DNA of 64,000 nucleotides from Trebonia sp050013875 (GTDB taxonomy: Bacteria; Actinomycetota; Actinomycetes; Streptosporangiales; Streptosporangiaceae). Below, piece by piece: positions 1 to 8,373 of the stretch. The position numbers and the translations under genes are program-made. The notes beneath the pieces are model-generated. The model saw nothing but the letters and a program-made list of their open reading frames with translations. It was not told the origin of the DNA and did no database searches. Numbering within the stretch: the stretch's first letter is position 1; every line of letters starts with the position of its first letter. The DNA is taken from the NCBI GenBank assembly GCA_050013875.1, contig JBEKEK010000024.1, positions 4,872 through 68,871 of the forward strand, written 5' to 3'.

Positions 1-5
1 GCATA

Positions 6-1154
6 ATGTCTACTATGCCCATCGATATAATTGGCATGGCGTCGCCCCAGCTCGACCGGCTGCCCGAGGTCACCCGCGCGCTGGCCGCCAACGCCGAGCA
101 GAACGACCGCACCGCCGACTTCCCGGCCGAGGGCATCCGCGTCGTGCACACGGCGGGGCTGCTCACCGCGACCGTTGCCCGCCGTTACGGGGGTGCGGGC
201 ACCGGCCTGGCCGATACGGCGCGCATACTCAACGCGCTCGGCCGCGGCGACCCGTCGGTCGCGCTGATCACCGCGATGACACTGTTCACGCACGCCGCCC
301 AGGGTGCCCAGCCGACCTGGCCGGACGAGGTCTACCAGGCGGCCCTTGACGAGTCGGCCGTTACACCGGTTCTGATCAATGCGCTCCGGGTTGAGCCGGA
401 ACTCGGCACCCCGGCCCGCGGCGGCCTGCCCAAGACCATTGCCCGCCGGACCGGAGCAGGCTGGACGGTGACCGGCCGCAAGATCTTCTCTACCGGCGCC
501 GTCGGGCTCCGCTGGATGGCTGTCTGGGCCCGCACCGACGACCCCGAGCCGCGGGCGGGCAGCTTCCTGGTCAGGAACGACGCGCCGGGCATCACCATAG
601 AGCGCACCTGGGACCACCTCGGCCTGCGCGCGAGCCGCAGCGACGATGTCACCTTCGAGTCGACTCCGGCCGTCCCGGCCAGGCTGGACACGCCGCCGGG
701 TCCGGCCCTGCCGCAGATGGCGTGGAACGCCGTCGGCCTGAGCGCGCTCTACCTGGGCGTCGCGTCCGCGGCACGGGACTGGCTGGTCAAATTCCTGCGC
801 GAAAGGACCCCGGCCGCGCTGGGGGCCCCGCTGGCCACGCTGCCCCGTTTCCAGCAGGCGGTCGGCGAGATCGAGGCGGCCCTGAACTCGGCCGCCGACC
901 TGGTGGATGCCCTCGCGCGGCGCGTCGATGAGGGCGATCAGGCCGCGGCGGGCCATGCCACCGCGGTCAAGCTGACCGCCACCAGAGCCGCGATCAGCTC
1001 GGTCGAGCAAGCGGTCGCGTTGACCGGTAATAACGGCTTGACCAGGAAGAACCCGCTCGAGCGGCACTACCGGGACGTACTGTGCTCGCGCGTCCATACT
1101 CCGCAGGACGACTCGATCACGGTCGCCGCCGGCCGGGCCGCCCTTGGCCTGTGA
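6..1154 (+). CDS. Acyl-CoA dehydrogenase-fold flavoprotein
   Basis: 382 aa with the layout of the acyl-CoA dehydrogenase superfamily: a helical N-terminal third with the YGGAG turn at residues 61-65, a beta middle domain (about 110-220) and a helical C-terminal domain ending in the conserved stretch ALTGNNGLTRKNPLERHYRD. That C-terminus is seen in the branch that includes DszC/SfnB-like flavin monooxygenases as well as true dehydrogenases, so the substrate and the direction of chemistry are open. No clear catalytic Glu of a classical acyl-CoA dehydrogenase is evident. The gene begins 6 bases into the window, so its ribosome-binding site cannot be seen; in-frame ATGs at 15 and 36 are alternatives. 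It is followed by a 109-base gap and an unrelated AAA+ gene. Confidence 0.75.
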   Translation: MSTMPIDIIGMASPQLDRLPEVTRALAANAEQNDRTADFPAEGIRVVHTAGLLTATVARRYGGAGTGLADTARILNALGRGDPSVALITAMTLFTHAAQGAQPTWPDEVYQAALDESAVTPVLINALRVEPELGTPARGGLPKTIARRTGAGWTVTGRKIFSTGAVGLRWMAVWARTDDPEPRAGSFLVRNDAPGITIERTWDHLGLRASRSDDVTFESTPAVPARLDTPPGPALPQMAWNAVGLSALYLGVASAARDWLVKFLRERTPAALGAPLATLPRFQQAVGEIEAALNSAADLVDALARRVDEGDQAAAGHATAVKLTATRAAISSVEQAVALTGNNGLTRKNPLERHYRDVLCSRVHTPQDDSITVAAGRAALGL

Positions 1155-1181
1155 CGCCAGGACGGCAGGCGGCGGCGGGCA

Positions 1182-1260
1182 CCCTTTATCGAAATCAGCC
1201 CTAGTGTGCAAAGCGCTCGCGGGAACCAGGCACACTGAACACGAGCTTCGATAAGGGAGG
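1182..1260 (+). promoter_or_regulatory. Nested inverted repeats overlapping the SD of the AAA+ gene
   Basis: Outer arms CCCTTTATCGAA (1182-1193) and TTCGATAAGGG (1247-1257) are complementary except for one bulged base. Inner arms AGTGTGC (1203-1209) and GCACACT (1230-1236) are perfectly complementary. The 3' outer arm runs into the Shine-Dalgarno AAGGGAGG (1253-1260), just before the TTG start at 1264. If transcribed, the stem would hide the ribosome-binding site. It could equally be a DNA operator. Confidence 0.5.
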
Positions 1261-1263
1261 GTC

Positions 1264-2205
1264 TTGAGCGCGGTCGGCCGGTTTCAGTCAGGGAACGGAA
1301 AGACGTCGCGGCTGCGCCGCGGTGATGGCCGGAACGGTCAGTTGCGCCCGGAGGCGACGGTCACGTTCGCGGCCGAACGCGAGGCGGCCGGCATCGACGA
1401 CATCATCGGGAACCTCAGCCGCGAGCTGATCGGCCTCGGCCCGGTCAAGAAGCGGGTGGAGGAGATCGCGGCGCTGCTGCTGGTCGATCAGGCCAGGCAG
1501 CGCTACGGGCTGACCGCGCCAAGGCCCAACCTGCACATGTGCTTTACCGGCGCGCCCGGCACCGGCAAGACCACGGTCGCGCTGCGGATGGCGGAGCTGC
1601 TGCACCGGCTCGGCTACCTGGAGTCTGCCAACCTGGTGCACGCGATGCGCGACGACCTGGTGGGGGAGTACATCGGGCAGACCGCGCCGAAGACCAAGAG
1701 GGTCCTCGACCGCGCGATGGGCGGCGTGCTGTTCATCGACGAGGCGTACTACCTGTACCGGGTGACCGACTCCAAGGACTACGGGCAGGAGGCCATCGAC
1801 ATCCTGCTCCAGGTGATGGAGAACGACCGCGACAAGCTCGTCGTCATCCTGGCCGGCTACAAGGACAAGATGGAAGTGTTCTTCGAGTCGAACCCGGGGA
1901 TGCGCTCCCGGGTCGCGCACCACCTGGACTTTGCCTCTTACCAGATCGACGAGCTCACCGCTATCGGCAAGATGCTGCTGGAGAAGTCCTCCTACTACCT
2001 GTCGCCGGCCGCCGAGAAGGTGCTGCGCGAAGAGGTGACGCGGATGATGACCGAGCCGCACTTCGCCAACGCCCGCACAGTCCGCAACGAGCTCGAGCTC
2101 GCGCGGCTGCGGCACGCGCACCGTATCTCCTCCGACCTGCACCGCGAGTGGGGCCGGGACGACCTGATGCGGCTCGAGCCGGCCGACATTCTTGCCGGTG
2201 ACTAG
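1264..2205 (+). CDS. CbbX/SpoVK-like AAA+ ATPase
   Basis: 313 aa AAA+ ATPase. Walker A GAPGTGKT lies at residues 96-103, a pore-loop-like YIGQTA at about 136-141, Walker B VLFIDE at 155-160, and NPGMRSR further on resembles the arginine-finger region. A small helical lid domain follows. The family includes CbbX (a Rubisco activase), the EccA-like ATPases of type VII secretion and many uncharacterised actinobacterial members. No Rubisco or ESX gene lies nearby, so the partner is unknown. The TTG start at 1264 is chosen because a strong SD precedes it and no other in-frame start fits. The first 40 residues are Arg/Gly-rich and extend beyond the usual family start. Confidence 0.8.
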   Translation: MSAVGRFQSGNGKTSRLRRGDGRNGQLRPEATVTFAAEREAAGIDDIIGNLSRELIGLGPVKKRVEEIAALLLVDQARQRYGLTAPRPNLHMCFTGAPGTGKTTVALRMAELLHRLGYLESANLVHAMRDDLVGEYIGQTAPKTKRVLDRAMGGVLFIDEAYYLYRVTDSKDYGQEAIDILLQVMENDRDKLVVILAGYKDKMEVFFESNPGMRSRVAHHLDFASYQIDELTAIGKMLLEKSSYYLSPAAEKVLREEVTRMMTEPHFANARTVRNELELARLRHAHRISSDLHREWGRDDLMRLEPADILAGD

Positions 2206-2219
2206 CTGAAAGGCCGGGC

Positions 2220-4487
2220 TCAGTTCGCGGGAAAGGCCTCGGCCAGTGCTTCGGCGATCATCTGGCCCCGGTGGGCATAGCCGTCCGAGGTGAAGTGGAT
2301 TCCGTCGTTGATGTACCAGGAGGTCTGCACCACGGCCGGCCAGTCGTACAGCCGCATGTTCGGGTACTTCGGCAGTGCCTGCTGCAGCGCCTGGTTCCAG
2401 AGCTGCATGTTCGCCTCCGCGTACGGGCCGGAGGTGAGCAGGGACTTAACCTCGACCCACATGACCGGCTGGCCGCCGATCAGCGCCATCATCTTCTGGA
2501 TCCGCGCCGCGCGGCCGACCTCCGAGCCGACGTACACGTCGGCGGTGTCGTTGGTGCCGAGCGCGATCACCCAGCAGCCGTGGTAGCCGCTCTTCACCAT
2601 CCGGCTCGCCATCGTGTAGGCGTTCGGGGTGCCCGGCAGCGACTCGACCACCGAGGTGGCCCCGACGACCCGGTCGTACGTGGTCTTCACGCCGACGTCG
2701 GCGTACTGCGCCGGGATCTGCTGCGACTTGTCGGGCAGGTAGTCGTTGGAGAACAGCCCCTCCGAGGTGGAGTCCCCGATGTGCACGACCGAGGTGCAGG
2801 AGGTCCGCGGCGGCGGTGTCGGCAGCGCGGCCACGGTGGCCGCGCCGTTGGCCAGGGTGGTCGCAGGCCCGCCGATGACCGGCTGCTCCGGGTACCCCCC
2901 GGTGCCCGTCTGCCAGGCCGAGTCGTCATTTGAGCTGGCGACGTCCTTCGACGCGCGCCCGCTGCCGCGCGCGGTGGATGTCATCGAGGCGGACCCCGCC
3001 ACCGAGCCGAGGCTTTGCGCCCCGGCGGCGGCCGACTGGGTGAGCGCGGTGCCGCCGGCGCCCGCCGTGCCCGTCTGCGCGGTGGTACCCGGCCCGGTCC
3101 CGGGGCGGGCGTTGGCCGAGGTGACGCCGGCGGTAATGCCCGCCACGGCCAGCAGGCACATGCCGCCGACCGCCAACGGCGAGCCGAGCGCGCTGAGCCG
3201 CTGCCTGGGGCGGCTTCCGCGGCCGGCCGCCGCTCCGCCGGCGGTCGCGGCCGGGGCGGTGGCGCGGGACGGCCAATGGCGCAGCCGGCCGCGGCGGATC
3301 GGCTCCTCGATGAACTTCCAGGACAGCGCGGCGATCACGACGGTCGCCGCGACCAGGGCCACCGCCCGCACCAGGCTGACCGGGTTGCCGGCCGTGCCGG
3401 GCGGGGCGGTCAGCACGATGATCGGGTAGTGCCAGAGGTAGATGCCGTAGGACCGGACGCCGATCCAGCGCAGCGGCCGCCAGCCCAGCGCCACCCCGAC
3501 CAGCCCGCCCGGCGTCGCGACCGCGGCCACCACGGCTGCCGTGGCCACCGACAGGGCCGCCATCCCACCCTGGAACATGAACGGCGAGTACTCGTTGGTC
3601 CGCCCCACCAGGACCGCGATCACCACCAGCCCGACCACGCCCGCCGCGTCAAGCAGCCGCCGCGCGCCGGCCGACAGCGCCCGGCCGCCCCGGCGGGTGG
3701 GCCACACCATCGCCACCGCGGCGCCGATCAGCAGCCCGAACGCCCGCGTGTCGGTCCCCTCGTACACCCGGGTCGGGTCGTAGCCTGGGTGGTACAGCAG
3801 GACCATCTCGATCGCGGACGCCGCCGCCAGCACCAGCGCGACGCCGGCCATCGTCCATCGCGCCCGCTGGCTGAGATAGCCGGAACCGCCAGCGGCGGCA
3901 GCCGGGCTGGCGGCGCCCGCGGCGCCCAGGCCGAGGCCGCCGGCCAGCGTGCCGCCCTGCGCGCGGCGCCGCTTCACCACCCGCCCGGCCACCCAAACCA
4001 TGAGCAGCACCACCCATGGCCACACCAGGTAGAACTGCTCCTCCACGGCCAGCGACCACAGGTGGTCGAGCGGCTCGGGCGGGGCGAACTGCGCGTAGTA
4101 GGAGGTGTGCTGCTCGATGTACCACCAGTTGTTCACGTAGAGCCCGGACGCGATCACGTCACCGCGGTAGCCGGGCAGGAACGACCGGGAGAACCCGTTC
4201 ACCCACACCGTCACCACCGCGAGCATCACGAAAAGGGCCGGCAACAGCCGGCGCGCCCGTCGCATCCAGAAGTCCTTGAGCTTCATCCGCCCCTTGGCGG
4301 CGAATTGCCCGACCAGGATGTCGGTGATGAGGTAGCCGCTGAGCGTGAAGAACACGCCCACCCCGAGCAACCCGCCCTGCGCCCAGCCATAGCCCAGGTG
4401 GTAGGCGACTACGGCCGTCACGGCGAGCGCGCGCAGTCCGTCTAGCCCCGGTAGATATTTTTGGTCGCTCTGAACAGGTTCCGGCAT
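2220..4487 (-). CDS. OafA/YrhL-type membrane acyltransferase with SGNH domain
   Basis: 755 aa. The N-terminal half is an acyltransferase-3 membrane domain of about ten helices. It opens with the family signature LDGLRALAV, and the conserved His falls in VAYHLGYG. After a low-complexity Ala/Gly/Thr linker (about 400-560) comes a C-terminal SGNH hydrolase-like domain: GDS near residue 571, GTND near 644 and the DGIH catalytic pair near 728. Such proteins move acyl (often acetyl) groups across the membrane onto cell-wall or extracellular glycans. The acceptor here is unknown. It starts at the ATG at 4487 and converges with the AAA+ gene, whose stop is only 14 bases away. Confidence 0.9.
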   Translation of the reverse strand: MPEPVQSDQKYLPGLDGLRALAVTAVVAYHLGYGWAQGGLLGVGVFFTLSGYLITDILVGQFAAKGRMKLKDFWMRRARRLLPALFVMLAVVTVWVNGFSRSFLPGYRGDVIASGLYVNNWWYIEQHTSYYAQFAPPEPLDHLWSLAVEEQFYLVWPWVVLLMVWVAGRVVKRRRAQGGTLAGGLGLGAAGAASPAAAAGGSGYLSQRARWTMAGVALVLAAASAIEMVLLYHPGYDPTRVYEGTDTRAFGLLIGAAVAMVWPTRRGGRALSAGARRLLDAAGVVGLVVIAVLVGRTNEYSPFMFQGGMAALSVATAAVVAAVATPGGLVGVALGWRPLRWIGVRSYGIYLWHYPIIVLTAPPGTAGNPVSLVRAVALVAATVVIAALSWKFIEEPIRRGRLRHWPSRATAPAATAGGAAAGRGSRPRQRLSALGSPLAVGGMCLLAVAGITAGVTSANARPGTGPGTTAQTGTAGAGGTALTQSAAAGAQSLGSVAGSASMTSTARGSGRASKDVASSNDDSAWQTGTGGYPEQPVIGGPATTLANGAATVAALPTPPPRTSCTSVVHIGDSTSEGLFSNDYLPDKSQQIPAQYADVGVKTTYDRVVGATSVVESLPGTPNAYTMASRMVKSGYHGCWVIALGTNDTADVYVGSEVGRAARIQKMMALIGGQPVMWVEVKSLLTSGPYAEANMQLWNQALQQALPKYPNMRLYDWPAVVQTSWYINDGIHFTSDGYAHRGQMIAEALAEAFPAN

Positions 4488-4771
4488 TATCGCCCCCGCG
4501 GTTTTCCGTCGTTACCGTCGCGATCAGTGCCTGGCCGCCTCGGAGTGACGAACGCAGCTCAGCCGTTACCTATAGTTACCATAGGGCTACTCAGAGAAAC
4601 ATAAGTTGGGACCGCGCCGCGAGTCGTGGTTATCAGCGCAGGCAGGGAGCAGTACCGCGTTGATCTTCGCCCGGGAGCTCCGGCCCGTCGGCGCGGTCGC
4701 CGAGCCTCGTTGCGCCCGTCGGTTAGCCTTCTAAGACGAGGTTCCCGTCCCCCGCGCAACTGGACAACAAG

Positions 4772-5122
4772 ATGATCCTGCCCCGCCGCCAGCAGTTGGT
4801 ACTCAACCAGATCGAGCAGGCTCTGCAAGCGGCCGATCCCCGGCTGAAATCGATGTTCGCGGCCTTCGGGCGATCGGCCAAGGCACAGGCGGCCGCGGCG
4901 GGCGTCCCCGACGCCGAGGTCATCTCCGACCGGCCGTCCCGCCGGACATGGGCGATCTTCATGATGGTCGTGGTCTGCATGCTCGGCGTGCTCGCGATCG
5001 GCATCCGCTCCACCAGCAGCGATTGCCCGGGGCTGCCATCGGACCAGGTGGTCGCCAGCGCCACGGTGCGCTACGCCGCCTGCAATCACAGCACCGACGC
5101 CTGGAGCAAAGGCGGCCGCTGA
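4772..5122 (+). CDS. DUF3040 small membrane protein
   Basis: 116 aa. The N-terminus (RRQQLVLNQIEQALQAADPRL) is the hallmark amphipathic segment of DUF3040 proteins, which are common in actinomycetes and of unknown function. One hydrophobic helix (about residues 60-80, TWAIFMMVVVCMLGVLAIGI) would anchor it. The C-terminal tail carries two cysteines (SDCPG and YAACNH). Family members usually have two membrane helices; only one is clear here. No strong SD precedes the ATG. The 284 bases upstream, shared with the divergent acyltransferase, must hold its promoter. Confidence 0.7.
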   Translation: MILPRRQQLVLNQIEQALQAADPRLKSMFAAFGRSAKAQAAAAGVPDAEVISDRPSRRTWAIFMMVVVCMLGVLAIGIRSTSSDCPGLPSDQVVASATVRYAACNHSTDAWSKGGR

Positions 5123-5163
5123 AGCCGCTGTGGCCCCTCGGCCTGAGGCCGGCTGACCGGCGG

Positions 5164-6243
5164 CTAACCGGGGAGGGTCGCGGGGACGCCGAAGCGCGGG
5201 AGTATGCCGTTGTCGAGGAACCGGGTGACGCCGCGGATCCGGTCGCCCGCCAGGGTAAGTGCGATCATTCCCTGGCCGCTGGCGGGGCGCGCGTCGCTAT
5301 CGGAGACGTAGCAGGCAAACACCGGCTGCCCATTGGCCCGGACGGGGACGAGCCGGAACCGGAGTGTGCCGCCCCGGAAGACCAGCGCCGTCAGCAGGGC
5401 GGCAGCGGCTGGCCTGCCGCGGAACCCGAGCGGCCATGGCGGCATGGTCAGCCAGGCGTCGTCGGTGAGCATGGACACCAGCGTGGCCACGTCGCCGCGC
5501 TCGAAGGCGTCGGTGAACCGGTCGATGACCTCCCGCTCGGCGGCCGACCCGAGCAGCGGCGCCTGGCTGAGCGTGTCGCCCGGGAGCAATCCGGACAGGG
5601 CGGCCCGGGCCCGCTTCAGCGACCCGTTGACCGTGTCCAGGGTGCAGTCCAGGATTTCGGCGGCTTCCGCGGCCCGGTAGCCAAGCACGTCGCGGAGCAC
5701 CAGGGCGGCCCGCTGCCGAGGCGAGAGGTGCTGGAGCGCCATGATGAAGACGAGCGAGATCGACTCGCGCGCCTCGTAACGGGCCTCGGGGCCGGGCGCC
5801 GCGTCCGGCAGCCCAGCCAGGAGCTCGTCCGGATAGGGCTCGAGCCAGGTCGGCTCGTCATCGGTGGCGGGCTCGGGCAGGGCGGTCAGCATGCTCGCCA
5901 TCACCGTTCCGGGAACGCCAGGCAAGCTCGGGGCGCCGCGCCGGGCCGCGAGCGCCCGGGCCTTACTGGCCCGCAGCGCGTTGAGGCACTGGTTGGTGGC
6001 GATCCGGTACAGCCAGGCGCGCAGTGAGGATCGGCCCTCGAACTGGCCGATTCCGCGCCAGGCCGCGATCAGGGTTTCCTGCAGCAGGTCCTCGGCGTCG
6101 TGGGCGGAGCCGAGCATCCGGTAGCAGTGCACCTGCAGTTCGCGCCGGAACGGCTCGGTGAGCTTGCCGAATGCCTCTCCGTCCCCCGCCTGGGCGAGGG
6201 AAAGCAACGCGGCGTCAGCCGCCGGCGACTCGGTCACGGGCAC
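5164..6243 (-). CDS. Large ECF sigma factor with SnoaL-like C-terminal domain
   Basis: 359 aa sigma-70 family factor. Region 2 is in the first 90 residues (CYRMLGSAHDAEDLLQETL) and region 4 near 170-225 (HLSPRQRAALVLRDVLGY, then a helix-turn-helix). A C-terminal domain of about 120 residues is SnoaL/NTF2-like (FTDAFERGDVATLVSMLTDD). Sigma factors of this design (SigG/SigJ-type groups) usually lack a separate anti-sigma factor; the C-terminal domain is thought to tune activity. The GTG start at 6243 follows a GGAGGTGCGAGG Shine-Dalgarno on the minus strand. No anti-sigma gene is adjacent, in keeping with the family. Confidence 0.9.
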   Translation of the reverse strand: MPVTESPAADAALLSLAQAGDGEAFGKLTEPFRRELQVHCYRMLGSAHDAEDLLQETLIAAWRGIGQFEGRSSLRAWLYRIATNQCLNALRASKARALAARRGAPSLPGVPGTVMASMLTALPEPATDDEPTWLEPYPDELLAGLPDAAPGPEARYEARESISLVFIMALQHLSPRQRAALVLRDVLGYRAAEAAEILDCTLDTVNGSLKRARAALSGLLPGDTLSQAPLLGSAAEREVIDRFTDAFERGDVATLVSMLTDDAWLTMPPWPLGFRGRPAAAALLTALVFRGGTLRFRLVPVRANGQPVFACYVSDSDARPASGQGMIALTLAGDRIRGVTRFLDNGILPRFGVPATLPG

Positions 6244-6346
6244 CCTCGCACCTCCAGGACATAGGCGACGCCGGCAACATAGCCGACTCCGAGAAAATAT
6301 CGTGCCGGGCGGCCATTTTCCATGCCGGGGCGTGTCTCAGCTGATG

Positions 6347-6460
6347 GTGACGTCAACGGTGACGGGACATCAGGCATGCGCTGGTGCGGGGCGGGGGGTG
6401 GGAGTGAGCCGGCCCGCACCAAGGGGGCCCCCGTATGCCGCCTGTCGCCGTTGACGTCAC
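6347..6460. repeat. Extended inverted repeat with TGACGTCA cores
   Basis: A 17-bp arm beginning GTGACGTCAACGG (6347-6363) pairs with 6444-6460 with one mismatch. Nested inside, GGTGCGGG (6382-6389) can pair with CCCGCACC (6413-6420). Each outer arm contains the self-complementary octamer TGACGTCA. The element lies in the 540-base gap between the divergent sigma factor (starts 6243) and the methyltransferase (6785). I see no gene in that gap. Confidence 0.55.
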
Positions 6461-6495
6461 AGCAGCGCCGCCCGGAAGCCGAACAGGGGTTTACC

Positions 6496-6520
6496 TGATT
6501 GATGATTGGCAGCCTGACGG
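6496..6520 (+). repeat. Upstream copy of the methyltransferase gene start
   Basis: The 25 bases at 6496-6520 match 6786-6810, the first codons of the DUF574 gene, at 21 of 25 positions. In frame they read IDDWQPDG against IDDWQLDA. The upstream copy has no ATG at the matching place (CTG instead) and its frame stops after about 25 codons. It looks like a leftover of a duplicated gene start. Confidence 0.5.
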
Positions 6521-6784
6521 CCTCGGTAACGTTCGCACGGTGGGAAGGCAGGGGATCGCCATTCGCGGGTGAGTTATGCGTGTTGGCTTATGCACGGCGC
6601 GGGCCATGAGCGATTTGTTTTCCATGGAAATTTTCCCGCGGGTATAACGCGCCTTTCTTCCGTCAAGAAAGAGTTTGCATGACGTTCAACGGACCGGGTG
6701 ACACCCGCTTTAACCATGATCGTTGCCGCTGTCCCGGTTGACGTTGCCGCAGCACCGCTGGGAAACTGGAGGCGGGGGGAAGAC

Positions 6785-7609
6785 ATGATTGATGACTGGC
6801 AACTTGACGCGATCCGGCGGCAGAAGGCCGAGCGGATCGATCCAGCGGTGCCTAACGCGGCGCGGGTGGCGGATTACCTGAATGGCGACAGGAACAACTT
6901 TGAAGCCGACCGCAAGGCGGCGCGGATCATGCTTTCGGCCGCTCCGGCTATCGCCGCGATCGTGCCCGCCGTCCTTGCTTTCCAGCAACGTGCCGTCCGT
7001 TTTCTCGCGGTCGAGGCGGGCATCAGGCAGTTCCTCGATGTCGGCACTGGCCTCCCCGGTGTGGAGACCAACCGCGGCATCTTCGAGGCGGCTGATCCGT
7101 CGTGCCGGGTTGTCTACGCCGACAACGACCCGATGGTGCTGTCGTATGTACGGGCCTTCTCGGTATCAACGTCGCAGGGAGTGGTCGCCGCGCTCGACGC
7201 GAAGCTCACCGCCCCGGCCGCACTGCTGGCGGGGGCGGCCGAGACGCTGGACTTCCGGCAGCCGGTAGCCGTGCTGCTGCCATCCACGCTTCCGTTCATC
7301 TCGGGCACCTCACGGGTCGCCGCCATCTTGGCCACGCTGCAAGCGGCGTTGTCCGCCGGGAGCTATCTCGCGCTCTGCCACGTGGCGAGCGACCTGGACC
7401 CGGCGGTGGTGGCCGGCGCCGATCAGTGGAACGGAATGTCGTCGCTCCGCATCACCCTGCGCTCGCGCGCCGAGGTGGCCGCCCTCACCACCGGCCTGGA
7501 CCTGGTTGATCCCGGCCTGGTGCCGGTGCACGAATGGCGCCCCGCGGCCGGCCGGAACGGCCCCGGCCGGCCGGCCCCCGTCTACGCGATGCTGGGCAGG
7601 AAGTCCTGA
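6785..7609 (+). CDS. S-adenosyl methyltransferase, DUF574 family
   Basis: 274 aa. The N-terminus has the family's PNAARVADYLNGDRNNFEAD stretch (residues 23-42; the usual form is PNxARxxDYxLGGKDNF). The SAM-binding glycine motif DVGTGLPG is at 85-92 and the acidic loop VYADNDPMV near 110, followed by a Rossmann-type C-terminal half. These proteins are abundant and often multicopy in actinomycetes. Their substrates are mostly unknown. The start at 6785 is preferred over the in-frame ATG at 6698 because a GGAGGCGGGGGGA Shine-Dalgarno lies just before it and similarity to the family begins there. Confidence 0.85.
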   Translation: MIDDWQLDAIRRQKAERIDPAVPNAARVADYLNGDRNNFEADRKAARIMLSAAPAIAAIVPAVLAFQQRAVRFLAVEAGIRQFLDVGTGLPGVETNRGIFEAADPSCRVVYADNDPMVLSYVRAFSVSTSQGVVAALDAKLTAPAALLAGAAETLDFRQPVAVLLPSTLPFISGTSRVAAILATLQAALSAGSYLALCHVASDLDPAVVAGADQWNGMSSLRITLRSRAEVAALTTGLDLVDPGLVPVHEWRPAAGRNGPGRPAPVYAMLGRKS

Positions 7610-7700
7610 GATCCGGCCGTCACGGGTTCGGTCTCCCCTAGTTCGTCCGGGGCGGCAGTTGTCAGATGACTGCGCTCAACTCTGTTGCTACCGCGCATAA

Positions 7701-7751
7701 TACTCAGTATAGTACTCAGCATGATGCTGAGTAGGATCATGATGCTGAGTA
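7701..7751 (+). promoter_or_regulatory. PadR operator array upstream of the exporter operon
   Basis: Four half-sites of TACTCAGCAT type are packed before the PadR gene: TACTCAGTAT at 7701-7710, then a perfect 10+1+10 palindrome at 7713-7733, then another ATGCTGAGTA at 7742-7751. The AT-rich TAATACT and TATAGT strings inside it could serve as -10 elements. The layout suggests autorepression by the adjacent PadR protein. Confidence 0.65.
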
Positions 7752-7761
7752 GGACCAGGCC

Positions 7762-8373
7762 ATGAGCGTCCGCCACGCGATGCTCGCGCTGCTGAGCGAG
7801 GGCCCCAAGTACGGACTCCAGCTTCGCGAGGAGTTCGAGGCCCGTACCGGTGAGGTCTGGCCGCTGAACGTGGGCCAGGTATACACGACGCTGCAACGGC
7901 TGGAGCGCGACGGGCTGGTGGAGTCCGACGGGACCGGCGAGGAGGGCCCGCAGCGGGGCTTCCGCATCACCGCCGACGGTGAGCGCGAGCTGGCGGAGTG
8001 GCTGCGCACGCCGCCGGACCTGAGCTCGCCGCCCCGCGACGAACTGGTGATGAAGGTGCTGGTGGCGCTGCGCATGCCGAGCGTCGACGTGCACGAGGTG
8101 ATCCAGTCGCACCGGCGCTACCTGGTGGAGCTGATGCAGCAGTGGACCCGGATCAAAGAAGACGACGCAGGGACCGATGTAAGCATGCTGCTGGCGGTCG
8201 ACGCGGAGCTGTTCCGGCTTGACGCGGTCGTCCGGTGGCTGGACGCGGCCGAGGCCCGCGTCAAGCGGGCGGCCGCGGACGGGACGCTGACCTGGGCGGA
8301 CCAGGCACGCCCAGGGAACCAGACACGAGCGCCGCTGCCACGGCACCGGCGGGAAATGAGGACACGGCGATGA
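7762..8373 (+). CDS. PadR family transcriptional regulator
   Basis: 203 aa. A winged helix fills residues 1-75 (AMLALLSEGPKYGLQLREEF, then the recognition region GQVYTTLQRLERDGLV). A longer helical C-terminal domain (85-190) is of the kind used for dimerisation in larger PadR members. It heads a three-gene unit: its stop overlaps the ATPase start in ATGA at 8370-8373. PadR repressors next to MacB-like exporters usually respond to a compound the pump removes; the ligand here is unknown. Half-site repeats directly upstream (7701-7751) are the likely binding sites. Confidence 0.9.
   Translation: MSVRHAMLALLSEGPKYGLQLREEFEARTGEVWPLNVGQVYTTLQRLERDGLVESDGTGEEGPQRGFRITADGERELAEWLRTPPDLSSPPRDELVMKVLVALRMPSVDVHEVIQSHRRYLVELMQQWTRIKEDDAGTDVSMLLAVDAELFRLDAVVRWLDAAEARVKRAAADGTLTWADQARPGNQTRAPLPRHRREMRTRR

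Noticed and set aside
1264..2205. CbbX as Rubisco activase or EccA of a type VII system
   Set aside because: No cbbL/cbbS and no ESX genes in the window; the specific role cannot be claimed.
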